A stretch of DNA of 64,000 nucleotides from Acidobacteriota bacterium. GTDB taxonomy: Bacteria > Actinomycetota > Actinomycetes > Actinomycetales > Microbacteriaceae. The stretch's first letter is position 1, and each line of letters begins with the position of its first letter. A model generated the notes under the pieces. That model was not told where the DNA came from. It made no database searches and worked only from the letters and a program-made list of their open reading frames with translations. The translations under genes were made by a program, and so were the position numbers. The stretch spans positions 1 to 64,000 of the forward strand of contig JABBOD010000010.1 of assembly GCA_019351995.1 (NCBI GenBank), written 5' to 3'. Of this stretch, positions 28,415 through 37,050 are shown piece by piece.

Positions 28415-28780
28415 CTATGGCCGCCAACGCTCGGCACGGTCGAGCACGACGATCGGCATGTCGGGGTTCGCCTTCCCGTGGGCGATCGCCATGGCTCCGC
28501 GAAGGTGGCGCCATGGCGAAGGATGTCGCGCCCCCATAGGCGATGAGGTGGCGCTGCGAATCCTCCTCGTTGAGGAGAGTCGCCACCGCTCGTCGGGCCC
28601 GAAGTCGCCTGACCGTGACATAGGCGACGCCGTTCGCTTCGAGGTTGCGGGACCACTGGGCTGATCGACCGAATCCCGAGGCGACGATGACCCGATCCGG
28701 CGCGGGTCGATCGACGACCTCGAGCACCGCGAAACGCCGTCGGCTGGACGTCCGCCCACGGTGCTCGAGCAGCAGAAGCC
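28415..28780 (-). pseudogene. remnant of a deazaflavin-dependent nitroreductase-type gene
   Basis: The minus strand encodes a family-like protein in two frames. The first gives LLLLEHRGRTSSRRRF and VASGFGRSAQWSRNLEANG; after a run of five G the other frame continues with SPWRHLRGAMAIAHGKANPD and ends PIVVLDRAERWRP. Removing one G restores a continuous match to F420/quinone-type nitroreductases. The 5' end is also missing: an in-frame TGA lies three codons before WRLLLLEH and no start precedes it. A sequencing error could explain the G run but not the lost N-terminus. Confidence 0.65.
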
Positions 28781-28798
28781 GCCATGTTGCTCAATCGC

Positions 28799-28820
28799 GT
28801 GCACTCATGCAACTATTGCA
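28799..28820 (-). promoter_or_regulatory. MarR-type operator, site A
   Basis: Minus strand: TGCAA-TAG-TTGCA-TGAG-TGCAC. It lies in front of the reductase remnant and MarR 1, and 182 bp before the divergent ClC gene. The rest of the gap to 29001 holds no gene. Confidence 0.65.
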
Positions 28821-29001
28821 GAGACGCAGTAGGCGGCACAGACTTCCCACCGCGGGTCTCGACGTCGAACTGCCACCCGCCTCGTAGCCCGGCCGCCGCC
28901 CGCCCGTGCGAACCGTCGCACCACGGTGAACTGCCGCTACCGATCCCCTTGCCTAAGCCCAGGCGCACCACTCCCCGCATCACGACGACAGAGGAACAAC
29001 A

Positions 29002-30960
29002 TTGACGAACAGCCACGCACAACCTCGAGCACGGTGGATTCTCTCGATCACCGACCGGGTTGCCGGCGGCCTGCGAGGCTCCCGCTTCGGACTGTTCGGA
29101 ATCGCCGTCGTCGTCGGCGTCGCGTCCGGCATCGGAGCGGTGATCTTCAGAAACCTGATTTCCTTCTTCACATGGCTCGTGACCGGTGAATCCGAGTTCG
29201 GACAGGACGGATACGTCGGCAGTTCGCACTTGCCATGGCTCGGTCTCGGCTTCTTCGTGCTCATTCCTATCGTCGGCGGCCTGATCTACGGCCCGCTGGT
29301 CTACCGCTTCGCGCGCGAAGCACGGGGGCACGGTGTGCCCGAGGTGATGATCGCGGTCGCCGAGAACGGCGGGCGCATCCGACCCCAGGTTGCTGCCGTC
29401 AAAGCGCTGGCTTCCGCCGTGACCATCGCCACCGGCGGATCGGTTGGCCGGGAAGGCCCGATCGTGCAAATCGGGTCAGCACTGGCCTCCGGCCTGGGCC
29501 AATGGATTCGGATGCCCGAGAACCGTATGCGCATCCTCGTCGCCTGCGGCGCGGGGGGAGGAATCGCCGCCACCTTCAACGCCCCCGTCACCGGCGTCTT
29601 CTTCGGCGCCGAGATCATCCTGCGCGAACTCTCCGTCGAAGCGATGTTCGCGGTCATGCTCTCGGCGATGGTCGCCGATGCGGTGGCCATCCCTTTTCTG
29701 GGAGATCACGCATTCCTCACCGGGTTCCCCTCGGGAATTGCCCTCCACAACCCGAGCAACTACCTGCTGATCACTGTCCTCGCTGTGCTCGCCGCACTGA
29801 TCGGTCTCCTGTTCAAGACCGTTCTCTACACGATGGAAGACCTCTGGGATCGGATATGGAAGGGCCGCCCCGAATGGGCTCGTCCTGCCGTCGGAGGTCT
29901 TGTTCTCGGCCTCCTCCTCTTGGCGCTGCCACAGATGTATGGAGTCGGCTACCCGGTCATGTTCACCGCCATCAGCGGCGGCTACACGCTCTGGTTCCTC
30001 CTGATCTTGATGGTGGGCAAGATGCTGGCAACCAGCCTCACCCTCGGCATCGGCGGATCAGGAGGGATCTTCGCGCCGTCCCTGTTCATCGGAGTCACCG
30101 CCGGAATGGCATTCGGCATCACGGTCGACAGGGTGTTCGGACCCGCAGCGGGCAGCCCCGCGCTCTACGCTGCCGTCGCCATGGGTGCCGTATTCACCTC
30201 GGCCGCACGGGCACCACTGACTTCCCTGGCCAGCGTCGTTGAAATGACTGGCGACTTCACCCTCACCCTGCCGGTGATGCTGGCCGTTGCGATCGCCACC
30301 GCGGTCTCCCGAGGTCTGAGTTATGGCACGATCTACACCACGAAGCTGTTGCGCCGCGGGCAAGACATCGATCGCGCGGCACCCTGGCGAGCGTTCGCCG
30401 ATCTGAAAGCCTCGGAAGCGATGAGGCCTCTTGGCATCCGACTGGACCTCAACACCGCGCATCGAGGCGAGACCACCGAGCCGGTTACACTCCAGGGTCA
30501 CGTCAAGGTCAATCACGACCCCCAAGCGGTATTCACCACAGAACCGCTGGTCGACGTCCTCCGTCAGGTCCGCGAGTATGGACGCGATGGACTTCCCGTC
30601 CTGTCCGAGGACGGCCGCCACATCGAGGGCTGGATCACCAACCAGTCCGTGCTGGAGAAGGTGACGGAAGAACTCGGGGCACCCGGGCCACAGCTCGAGA
30701 ACGATGAGACAAGCAAAGTCAACGCGCCAGGATCATCGCGGAGCCAGCGCCCCTCCACGCCGCTCACGGGCTACCTCATCGCCGAGGTGACGCTGGCGAC
30801 GGATTCACCCGAGGTCGGCCAGAAGCTCGGCGCCGTGGCGTGGCCGGATGACTACATTCCGGTGTCATTCGTCCGCAGCGGTCGAGTTGGTGACCCGCAA
30901 CCTGGCACCGTATTGAAGGCCGGCGACCGGGTCAACCTACTCGCCCGCAGCGGCGACTGA
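29002..30960 (+). CDS. ClC chloride channel/transporter with CBS region
   Basis: A 652-residue ClC protein. The ion-binding motifs are GHGVPEVM (GxGxP), GGSVGREGPIVQIG (with the gating Glu) and GGIFAPSLFIG. The presence of the gating Glu leaves both channel and H+/Cl- antiporter modes open. About 11 helices span residues 30-440. The last ~200 residues form a cytoplasmic CBS-like and TrkA-C-like region ending AGDRVNLLARSGD. TTG start with GAGGAAC upstream. It is placed between the two MarR genes and may answer acid or ionic stress. Confidence 0.88.
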   Translation: MTNSHAQPRARWILSITDRVAGGLRGSRFGLFGIAVVVGVASGIGAVIFRNLISFFTWLVTGESEFGQDGYVGSSHLPWLGLGFFVLIPIVGGLIYGPLVYRFAREARGHGVPEVMIAVAENGGRIRPQVAAVKALASAVTIATGGSVGREGPIVQIGSALASGLGQWIRMPENRMRILVACGAGGGIAATFNAPVTGVFFGAEIILRELSVEAMFAVMLSAMVADAVAIPFLGDHAFLTGFPSGIALHNPSNYLLITVLAVLAALIGLLFKTVLYTMEDLWDRIWKGRPEWARPAVGGLVLGLLLLALPQMYGVGYPVMFTAISGGYTLWFLLILMVGKMLATSLTLGIGGSGGIFAPSLFIGVTAGMAFGITVDRVFGPAAGSPALYAAVAMGAVFTSAARAPLTSLASVVEMTGDFTLTLPVMLAVAIATAVSRGLSYGTIYTTKLLRRGQDIDRAAPWRAFADLKASEAMRPLGIRLDLNTAHRGETTEPVTLQGHVKVNHDPQAVFTTEPLVDVLRQVREYGRDGLPVLSEDGRHIEGWITNQSVLEKVTEELGAPGPQLENDETSKVNAPGSSRSQRPSTPLTGYLIAEVTLATDSPEVGQKLGAVAWPDDYIPVSFVRSGRVGDPQPGTVLKAGDRVNLLARSGD

Positions 30961-31031
30961 AGGGCACCGCGCGCTGGTGCTCGCAACTTGGCAGTCGAGC
31001 GAGGCGCGCGAGCAAGAGACCGGTGTACTGT

Positions 31032-31053
31032 TGCAACAGTTGCTGTATTGCAT
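31032..31053 (+). promoter_or_regulatory. MarR-type operator, site B
   Basis: TGCAA-CAG-TTGCT-GTAT-TGCAT, 28 bp before the MarR 2 start. It overlaps a perfect 12-bp palindrome, CTGTTGCAACAG (31028-31039). Confidence 0.7.
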
Positions 31054-31081
31054 CTAATCCATCAACGAGGAGAGACTCCCG

Positions 31082-31582
31082 ATGCCCCCGACCCCAGACG
31101 GCACCGTCCCTCACGCCCAACGCGTTGCCCGGAGGTTCGGGACGGCGGAGACGATCACGGCGTCGCGTGCACTCCTCGCAATCGTGGCTCGTTCGATGTC
31201 CGAGGCGCTCGAGCAGGTGACCCTCCCGCAGTTTCGCGTGTTGGTCGTGCTGAGCGGATCAGACCCCGTGCGCATGGGCGCGCTCGCCGCGGAGATGGGA
31301 GCCCTGCCCTCGACTTTCAGCCGCGTCATCGACCGAATGGTCGAGGGCGGCTGGGTCGAGCGGGTGCCGAGTCCCGAGAGCCGCCGGGAGGTGCTGATCA
31401 GACCGACCGCAGCCGGGCAGCAATTGGTACGGCGCGTCACGGAGAGGCGCCGAGACGAGATCGGGCGCGTCCTCGACACGCTTTCGGAAGCGGAGCAGCT
31501 GGCCGTCGGGGAGGCGTTCGCTCTCTTCGCCGATGCCTCAGGCGAACCGCCCCGTCAGGACCTCCTCGCTCTCGGCCTGTAG
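31082..31582 (+). CDS. MarR family regulator 2
   Basis: A 166-residue MarR protein with recognition helix LPSTFSRVIDRMVEGGWVE and wing SRREVLIRPTAAG. It is clearly paralogous to MarR 1 over its whole length (both end LLxLGL/I). GAGGAG precedes the ATG. Site B lies in its own promoter, so autoregulation is likely. The glycosidase gene follows after 40 bp and may be co-transcribed. Confidence 0.9.
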   Translation: MPPTPDGTVPHAQRVARRFGTAETITASRALLAIVARSMSEALEQVTLPQFRVLVVLSGSDPVRMGALAAEMGALPSTFSRVIDRMVEGGWVERVPSPESRREVLIRPTAAGQQLVRRVTERRRDEIGRVLDTLSEAEQLAVGEAFALFADASGEPPRQDLLALGL

Positions 31583-31622
31583 CACCGGTGTTCTGACCAC
31601 CAACGGAAGGGAACGTTCCATT

Positions 31623-33380
31623 GTGACCACGAACTCGAGGTTCCCACTCTTCGTCCTCCGCGACTACGCTGTCGCCGCAGACGGCGAGCGCGGCATGCTC
31701 GTCGGGCCTCGCGGTGATATCGCCTGGCTCTGTGCTCCCCGTTGGGAGTCGGACGCGATCTTCTCCAACCTCATCGGCGGCGGCGGAACCTACGCGGTGA
31801 CACCGGTCGCGGAGTCCTTCGTCTGGGGCGGCGTCTACGAACCCGGTTCGCTGATCTGGCGAAATCGCTGGACCACTCCAGACCAACAGATCGAGTGCCG
31901 CGACGCTCTTGCCTACCCAGGGCGCGCTCGCACCGCGATCATCCTGCGCAAGGTCACCTCCCAGGCGAGAGCGGCCGTGCGCATCGTGCTGGATCCCCGG
32001 GCCTGCTTCGGGGAGCACGGTTTGCGCGATGTGACGAAGCGGAACGGCGTGTGGATCGCTCGCTGCGGTGACCTCTATCTGCGCTGGACCGGCGCCGCTG
32101 AGGCGCGACGTCAGGCCGACGGTTCGCTCGCTTTCACTCTGACAGTGGAGGCCGGAACACCCCGCGACCTGGTGCTCGAAATCTCGGAGGAGCCTCTCGA
32201 AGGCGAGCTGGACGCCGATGAGCTCTGGCGCACGACCGAGATGGCCTGGGATGCCGTGGTTCCGGCCGTCTCAGGCACCCTGGCCGACGACGACGTGCGA
32301 CACTCGCTCGCCATCCTGCACGGGCTCACCACGCACGGGGGAGGAATGGTCGCCGGAGCGACAACGTCGTTGCCGGAGCGGTTCGGCGGCGCGAAGAATT
32401 ATGACTACCGCTACGCCTGGATCCGGGACCAGTGCTACGTCGGTCAGGCCGCCGCGCTGGTCGGCGATCTCCGGCTGTTGGATGACGCGGTCGCGTTCGT
32501 CTCCTCCAGAATCCTGGCCGACGGCGCCGATCTGAAACCGGCATACACGACCGACGGGGGCCCTGTTCCCGATGAGCGACATCTCGATCTGCCCGGATAT
32601 CCCGGAGGAGCCGACAAGGTCGGCAACTGGGTCAACCAGCAGTTCCAGCTCGACTCCCTCGGGGAGGCGCTTCTCCTCTTTGCAGCTGCCGCCCGACAAG
32701 AGCGACTGGATGAGACGGGCTCGGCGGCGGTGGCGGCGGCTGTCGACGTCATCCGGGAGCGCTATCGCACACCCGACGCCGGGATCTGGGAGCTCGAGGA
32801 CGAGTTATGGACCCATTCGCGACTGTCGTGTGTCGCCGGGTTGCGGAAGATCGCGAGCATCTCGACATCATCAGATGCCTCGGGGTGGTCGGTTCTCGCC
32901 GACGAGATCCTCGCCGACATTGGCACGACGAGCCTCCATCCCACCGGCCGCTGGAAGCGAGCGGTGTCGGATGACCGGGTCGATTCCGCCCTACTGATTC
33001 CGGCCGTGCGAGGAGCACTGCCGCCGTCGGATCCGCGTACGATCGCCACGCTTGAGTCGGCTCTGGCGGAGCTCGGCGATTCCGGTTACATGTATCGATT
33101 CCGAATGGACGGAGACGCTCCCTCCCAGGAGGAGGGCGCCTTCCTGCTCAGCGGATTCATGACCAGTCTGGCGCTCCATCAGCAGGGGCGTCACGTCGAG
33201 GCCGCCAGGTGGTTCGAACGCAACAGGGCCGCACGAGGCACGCCCGGGGTCTTCTCCGAGGAGTATGACGTCGGGCAGCGACAGATGCGCGGCAATCTTC
33301 CTCAGGCGTTCGTGCACGCACTGTTCATCGAGGCCGCCGCGACACTTGCGGGAAAGGAAGCGAGCCCCGTCGCCGGCTGA
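31623..33380 (+). CDS. glycoside hydrolase family 15 protein (trehalase/glucoamylase-like)
   Basis: A 585-residue protein. An N-terminal beta-sandwich (about 1-215) contains LVGPRGDIAWLCAPRWESDAIF. The (alpha/alpha)6 barrel follows with YDYRYAWIRDQCYVG, the GH15 substrate-site signature, and EEGAFLLSGF, which carries the catalytic Glu region. Actinobacterial members include trehalases and glucan hydrolases; trehalose cleavage would suit a stress island but is not proven. GTG start at 31623. A perfect palindrome, GGAACGTTCC, lies 3 bp before the start codon (31610-31619). Its 3' end overlaps the convergent hydrolase gene by 56 bp. Confidence 0.85.
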   Translation: MTTNSRFPLFVLRDYAVAADGERGMLVGPRGDIAWLCAPRWESDAIFSNLIGGGGTYAVTPVAESFVWGGVYEPGSLIWRNRWTTPDQQIECRDALAYPGRARTAIILRKVTSQARAAVRIVLDPRACFGEHGLRDVTKRNGVWIARCGDLYLRWTGAAEARRQADGSLAFTLTVEAGTPRDLVLEISEEPLEGELDADELWRTTEMAWDAVVPAVSGTLADDDVRHSLAILHGLTTHGGGMVAGATTSLPERFGGAKNYDYRYAWIRDQCYVGQAAALVGDLRLLDDAVAFVSSRILADGADLKPAYTTDGGPVPDERHLDLPGYPGGADKVGNWVNQQFQLDSLGEALLLFAAAARQERLDETGSAAVAAAVDVIRERYRTPDAGIWELEDELWTHSRLSCVAGLRKIASISTSSDASGWSVLADEILADIGTTSLHPTGRWKRAVSDDRVDSALLIPAVRGALPPSDPRTIATLESALAELGDSGYMYRFRMDGDAPSQEEGAFLLSGFMTSLALHQQGRHVEAARWFERNRAARGTPGVFSEEYDVGQRQMRGNLPQAFVHALFIEAAATLAGKEASPVAG

Positions 33381-34176
33381 ACCGTTCCGCCGCCTCCGAC
33401 TCACGTGGCGTGAGGAACTCCAGGATCGTCGGCCACGCCTCGACGATGCTCGTCGATGGATCCGACCAAGCCGAAGAGGTCCGGCTATGGCTGATCCGGT
33501 GCCGATACCACCTGGCATCCTCGGTATCTCCCGAACTGATGACGAGGGTCGAGGCGTCAACGTCGCCGAGGAGCGCGTGCCAGCCGGAGTCGGCGAGCGC
33601 GCGGTGGTCGAACTCGAGACCTGCCGCGTCGCCGAGTGCCACCCCGTCGAGCATTCGGCCCATTCGATCTGCCGCTCCCGGATGGTCGTCCAATTCTTCG
33701 AGGGGACGCAGGCGCTCGAGGCGTGCGTCGAGGGATCCCCCAGGCGCGGCGAGGCGCTCCCTGGTCGGCGCTGTCGGTTCGACCAACACGAGGCCCTCGA
33801 CCAGGTGCGGGTACCGGCCCGCGAGAGCTGTGGCGTAGAGGGCGCCGACTCCCCAGCCGACGACCCCGATTCGTCCGAAATCGATGGATGACACGGTGCT
33901 CGCGTTCGCCTCGATAGAACGCAGGTACTCATCGATGTCCGAGATCCAGCTCTCGACAGCATCGCCCTCGGGCATCGGATCGCTCCCGCCGTAGCCGGGA
34001 CGGTCCAGCACGATCACACGGACCCCGATTGTGGCCGTCACCGTCGGATCCGGATCGAAACCGCCAACACCGGGGCTCGGATGGCAGAACAGCACCAGGC
34101 GCGTCGCATCGGGATCGCCGAGGCCGGTGACACCCAGACGGCGTCCGTCCCTCAGTTCATGCTGGTGGTGCGTCAT
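33325..34176 (-). CDS. alpha/beta-hydrolase fold protein without nucleophile
   Basis: A 283-residue alpha/beta-hydrolase fold protein. The oxyanion region (CHPSPGVGGFD), the strand VIVLDRPGYGGSDP and the elbow GVVGWGVGALYA are recognisable. The elbow position that should be Ser, Asp or Cys is Gly (GWGVG), so normal hydrolase chemistry is unlikely; a binding or structural role is possible. The ATG overlaps the stop of the upstream SDR gene (ATGA), so the two are coupled. The 3' end overlaps the GH15 gene by 56 bp. The start at 34176 is taken over an upstream Arg-rich extension. Confidence 0.72.
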   Translation of the reverse strand: MTHHQHELRDGRRLGVTGLGDPDATRLVLFCHPSPGVGGFDPDPTVTATIGVRVIVLDRPGYGGSDPMPEGDAVESWISDIDEYLRSIEANASTVSSIDFGRIGVVGWGVGALYATALAGRYPHLVEGLVLVEPTAPTRERLAAPGGSLDARLERLRPLEELDDHPGAADRMGRMLDGVALGDAAGLEFDHRALADSGWHALLGDVDASTLVISSGDTEDARWYRHRISHSRTSSAWSDPSTSIVEAWPTILEFLTPRESEAAERFSRRRGSLPFPQVSRRPR

Positions 34177-35171
34177 GACCGTGCCCGCGCCGTCGTCCCG
34201 ATGAGCAGGACCGCGGCGACGAGGCCGGAGAGCGCGGCGACCGCGCCTCGGCGATGCTGGATGGCCCAGGTCTGAGGAGTAATGCTCCACGCCCGGCCGT
34301 CGAAATCGCCGTGCGCCCCGTGGTCTCCGGGCACCGGCTCATACAGGTTCGGACCGAGCATCGGCGACTTGTCGGACGTGTCCTGCTGCCCGGAGAATCC
34401 CGTCCGGGCCGAGACAAGATCGGAGATCCGGCTCGCGAATCGGTTGCCCAGAATCGTCATCACCGTCGACTCCCCGACCCAGGTGCGCCGTCGCGGACGC
34501 TGCGCCACGTCGGCGACGATCCTCGCGCAGACCTCCGGCTGGTAGATCGGAGGCACGGGCTGCGGATGCGCCGGGAGCGCCGACTTGACCCAGTCGAACT
34601 GCATCGTGTTCATGGCAGGCATATCCACCTGCGAGATTCGCACGCCCGATCGGTCGTGCATCAACTCGCCGAGAACGGACTCGGTGAATCCGGTGATGGC
34701 GTGTTTTGAGGCGCAGTACGCCGCTTGCAAGGGGATCCCGCGGTGTGCCAGAGCCGATCCGACCTGAACGATGTGTCCTCGATCCCGTGGGGCCATCCGG
34801 GTCAGCGCGGCCCGGGTCCCGTTGACGAATCCGATGAAGTCCACGGAGACGGCTCGTTCGAAATCATCGGCGTTCGTCTTCGCGAACTCGCCGAAGACTC
34901 CGACCATCGCGTTGTTGACCCAGAGATCGATCTCGCCAAGTTCGAACTCGATCTCGTCGGCCGCGCCCTCCACCTGGTTGCGGTCCGCAACATCCGTCGA
35001 GATTCCCAGTCCGCGCACGCCAGCAGCCTCGACATCGGCCACAGCCCCGTCCAGCCCGTCCTTCCCGCGCGCGAGGATGGCCACGTCGTAGCCCCTCCCC
35101 GCCAACTCGCGCACGATCGCGCGACCCAGTCCCGCCGTTCCTCCCGTCACCACTGCGACTTTGTTTGACAT
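34173..35171 (-). CDS. SDR oxidoreductase with C-terminal membrane anchor
   Basis: A 332-residue short-chain dehydrogenase. The cofactor motif is TGGTAGLG, VNNAM is present, and the catalytic set is complete: Ser in VQVGSALAHRG and YCASK. A ~75-residue tail follows the catalytic domain and ends in a hydrophobic helix (VAALSGLVAAVLLIG) with a basic end, which would anchor it to the membrane. Substrate unknown. The start MSNKVAVVTGG at 35171 is the natural N-terminus. It shares an ATGA overlap with the hydrolase-like gene. Site C (35229-35250) lies 58 bp upstream. Confidence 0.85.
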   Translation of the reverse strand: MSNKVAVVTGGTAGLGRAIVRELAGRGYDVAILARGKDGLDGAVADVEAAGVRGLGISTDVADRNQVEGAADEIEFELGEIDLWVNNAMVGVFGEFAKTNADDFERAVSVDFIGFVNGTRAALTRMAPRDRGHIVQVGSALAHRGIPLQAAYCASKHAITGFTESVLGELMHDRSGVRISQVDMPAMNTMQFDWVKSALPAHPQPVPPIYQPEVCARIVADVAQRPRRRTWVGESTVMTILGNRFASRISDLVSARTGFSGQQDTSDKSPMLGPNLYEPVPGDHGAHGDFDGRAWSITPQTWAIQHRRGAVAALSGLVAAVLLIGTTARARS

Positions 35172-35228
35172 CCGATCCTTCACTTCTCCTGCGAACCTCG
35201 AGGAGGCTCGTCCCAATGATTGCTCTTA

Positions 35229-35250
35229 CGCAAAGATTGCACACATGCAT
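35229..35250 (+). promoter_or_regulatory. MarR-type operator, site C
   Basis: CGCAA-AGA-TTGCA-CACA-TGCAT between the SDR gene and a divergent small gene. The ATG of the latter (35245) falls inside the site. Confidence 0.65.
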
Positions 35251-35628
35251 AGATTGTCGAAGAGCTCTCAGCAGACCCACAAGCGAAGACTGAGCACACC
35301 CCTAAGTACCGGCCTCGAGACGGCGAGACTCCTCTACGGAGCCGCCCAACTGGTCGCGCCGCGCACCGTTGCCCGAACCGCCCGCACCGAGACCGATCAA
35401 GAGTCGCTTCTGGTGCGCCGAGTCCTCGGAGCCCGGCATCTGGCGCAGGCCGCTCTCCTCATCCGTGGCGATTCGACGGCGCATCGCAAAGGCGCCGTCG
35501 TGGATGCCGCGCACGCGAGCTCGATGATCGCCTGGGCGATCACTCACCGGCGACGTCGTCGGGCTGCGCTCTTGAATGCACTCAGCGCGACATCCTTCGC
35601 CCTCGGCGAGCTTCTGGTGAGCCGTTAG
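35245..35628 (+). CDS. hypothetical protein with hydrophobic segments
   Basis: A 127-residue protein beginning MHRLSKSSQQTHKRR. It contains ARLLYGAAQLVAPRTVART and RRVLGARHLAQAALLIRG, then two moderately hydrophobic helices near the end (ASSMIAWAITHR and LLNALSATSFALGELL). No family is recognised. The ATG sits inside operator site C and has no ribosome site, so the message may be leaderless, or the true start may be a nearby TTG (35254). Divergent from the SDR/hydrolase pair. Confidence 0.55.
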   Translation: MHRLSKSSQQTHKRRLSTPLSTGLETARLLYGAAQLVAPRTVARTARTETDQESLLVRRVLGARHLAQAALLIRGDSTAHRKGAVVDAAHASSMIAWAITHRRRRRAALLNALSATSFALGELLVSR

Positions 35629-35720
35629 ATCCAGCACCTACGGGTCCGTCCTGCGTGACTGCCAAATCCTCCAAGTATCCTGCGAACCCCGGCGAGCACG
35701 TGGACCTATAGTTGCTAACT

Positions 35721-35742
35721 CGCAAAACTTGCATGGCTGCAT
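35721..35742 (+). promoter_or_regulatory. MarR-type operator, site D
   Basis: CGCAA-AAC-TTGCA-TGGC-TGCAT, 124 bp before the first gene of the dehydrogenase operon. Its left half matches site C. The 238-bp gap (35629-35866) contains no gene. Confidence 0.65.
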
Positions 35743-35866
35743 ATTTTGATTTGTTTCGGTGCAGGCAAAGACGTGCGAAAAGGCACTGTCCAGGAGCGTC
35801 CATGAAGCTGTGCACCTTCCCGCCGCGGTTGCGGCCACAGGGATCCTTTAAGCGACGTTGCACAAC

Positions 35867-36598
35867 ATGACGCCGACTCTCCTGGGCGTGGGTGGTTTCC
35901 CGGCCGCACTGACTGCGGTATCCGCCGCCTCGATTGTGATCGGTTTTGCCTGCGCCGTCGGCCTCGCCGTCGACGTAGGTCACCGCCCACAACCCATGCG
36001 CGTCATGTCCGTGGTGTGGCCGCTGACCGCGCTTTTCGGCGGTGTCCCATGGACCGCTTTCTACTACCGCTGGGCCCGTGCGCCCCGACGGGGATCGAAG
36101 GGACCCGAGAGCACCCACCCGCGGATTGTCGCTGTCGCGATCTCGACCAGTCACTGCGGGGCCGGATGCGCGCTCGCAGATCTCGTCGTCGAATGGCTCG
36201 TGTTCGCGGTGCCAGCCCTCGCAGTGGCAGGGGGTCTCGGTCTGATCTTCGATCAGCGGATCTTCGCGAGTTGGGTGCTCGACTTTGTCGCGGCTTTCCT
36301 GATCGGCATTGCCTTCCAGTACGCCGCGATCGCGCCCAGCCGCGGCATCCGTGGCTGGGCGGCCTGGAAAGCAGCCATCCGCGCCGATGCCGCGTCGATC
36401 GCCGCCTGGCAGATCGGCATGTACGGGGCCATGGCGATCGCACAGTTCGCTGTCTTCGGCGTCCTTTTCGGGGGTCAGGCCTCGGTCGCCAGCCCCGAGT
36501 TCTGGTTCGCCATGCAATGGGCGATGATCATCGGCTTCCTGACGGCATTTCCGGTGAACGCCCTGCTCATCCGTCGTGGGACCAAGGAGGCAATGTGA
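35867..36598 (+). CDS. DUF4396 membrane protein
   Basis: A 243-residue protein with six or seven hydrophobic segments. The hallmark STSHCGAGCALADLVVEW lies mid-protein (about residues 88-105); its His and two Cys could bind metal or heme (inference). DUF4396 proteins have no assigned function. It opens a tight operon in which each of the next three genes starts within the stop codon of the one before. A TTG three codons upstream is an alternative start. Confidence 0.78.
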   Translation: MTPTLLGVGGFPAALTAVSAASIVIGFACAVGLAVDVGHRPQPMRVMSVVWPLTALFGGVPWTAFYYRWARAPRRGSKGPESTHPRIVAVAISTSHCGAGCALADLVVEWLVFAVPALAVAGGLGLIFDQRIFASWVLDFVAAFLIGIAFQYAAIAPSRGIRGWAAWKAAIRADAASIAAWQIGMYGAMAIAQFAVFGVLFGGQASVASPEFWFAMQWAMIIGFLTAFPVNALLIRRGTKEAM

Positions 36599-37050
36599 GG
36601 AAGCGCACGATCCGTCGGCCGGTCCGCGGAATCGATCGGATCATCCGCAATGTCCGGCATGGGCGCTTCGAGCGTCTACTGTCCGGCATCACGGCGGCGG
36701 GAGCCGCAGTGACTACCGCCGAGATCTTCTTCGAGCACGATAAGGCCAGCTTCGGCAATCGGTGGATGTGGGCCCCCATCGCGATCGGACCACTCGGAGC
36801 TCTCGCCGGTCTGGCCGGGTACCGCAATCACCGGATGGCGAAGACTCTTCTGCCGGCGGCGTCGCTGGTGATCGTTGCGAACGGGGTGCAGGGCACCGTG
36901 CTGCACGCCCGCGGGATCGGGCAGAAGCCGGGTGGGTGGCGCAACTTCCGTTTCAACATGGAGATGGGGCCGCCGTTGATGGCGCCGCTGCTGGTGACGA
37001 TGGTCGGCGGGATGGGGCTGCTCGCCGCGATCCTCAGGCGCGAGCCGTGA
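36595..37050 (+). CDS. hypothetical membrane protein of dehydrogenase operon
   Basis: A 151-residue protein with a basic start (RKRTIRRPVRGIDRIIRN) and four hydrophobic stretches. A conserved-looking loop contains HARGIGQKPGGWRNFRFNMEMG; the His and the nearby EIFFEHDK could be ligands. No family recognised. GTG start overlapping the DUF4396 stop (GTGA). Its place next to a soluble FAD dehydrogenase suggests it helps form the membrane electron acceptor (inference). Confidence 0.65.
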   Translation: MRKRTIRRPVRGIDRIIRNVRHGRFERLLSGITAAGAAVTTAEIFFEHDKASFGNRWMWAPIAIGPLGALAGLAGYRNHRMAKTLLPAASLVIVANGVQGTVLHARGIGQKPGGWRNFRFNMEMGPPLMAPLLVTMVGGMGLLAAILRREP

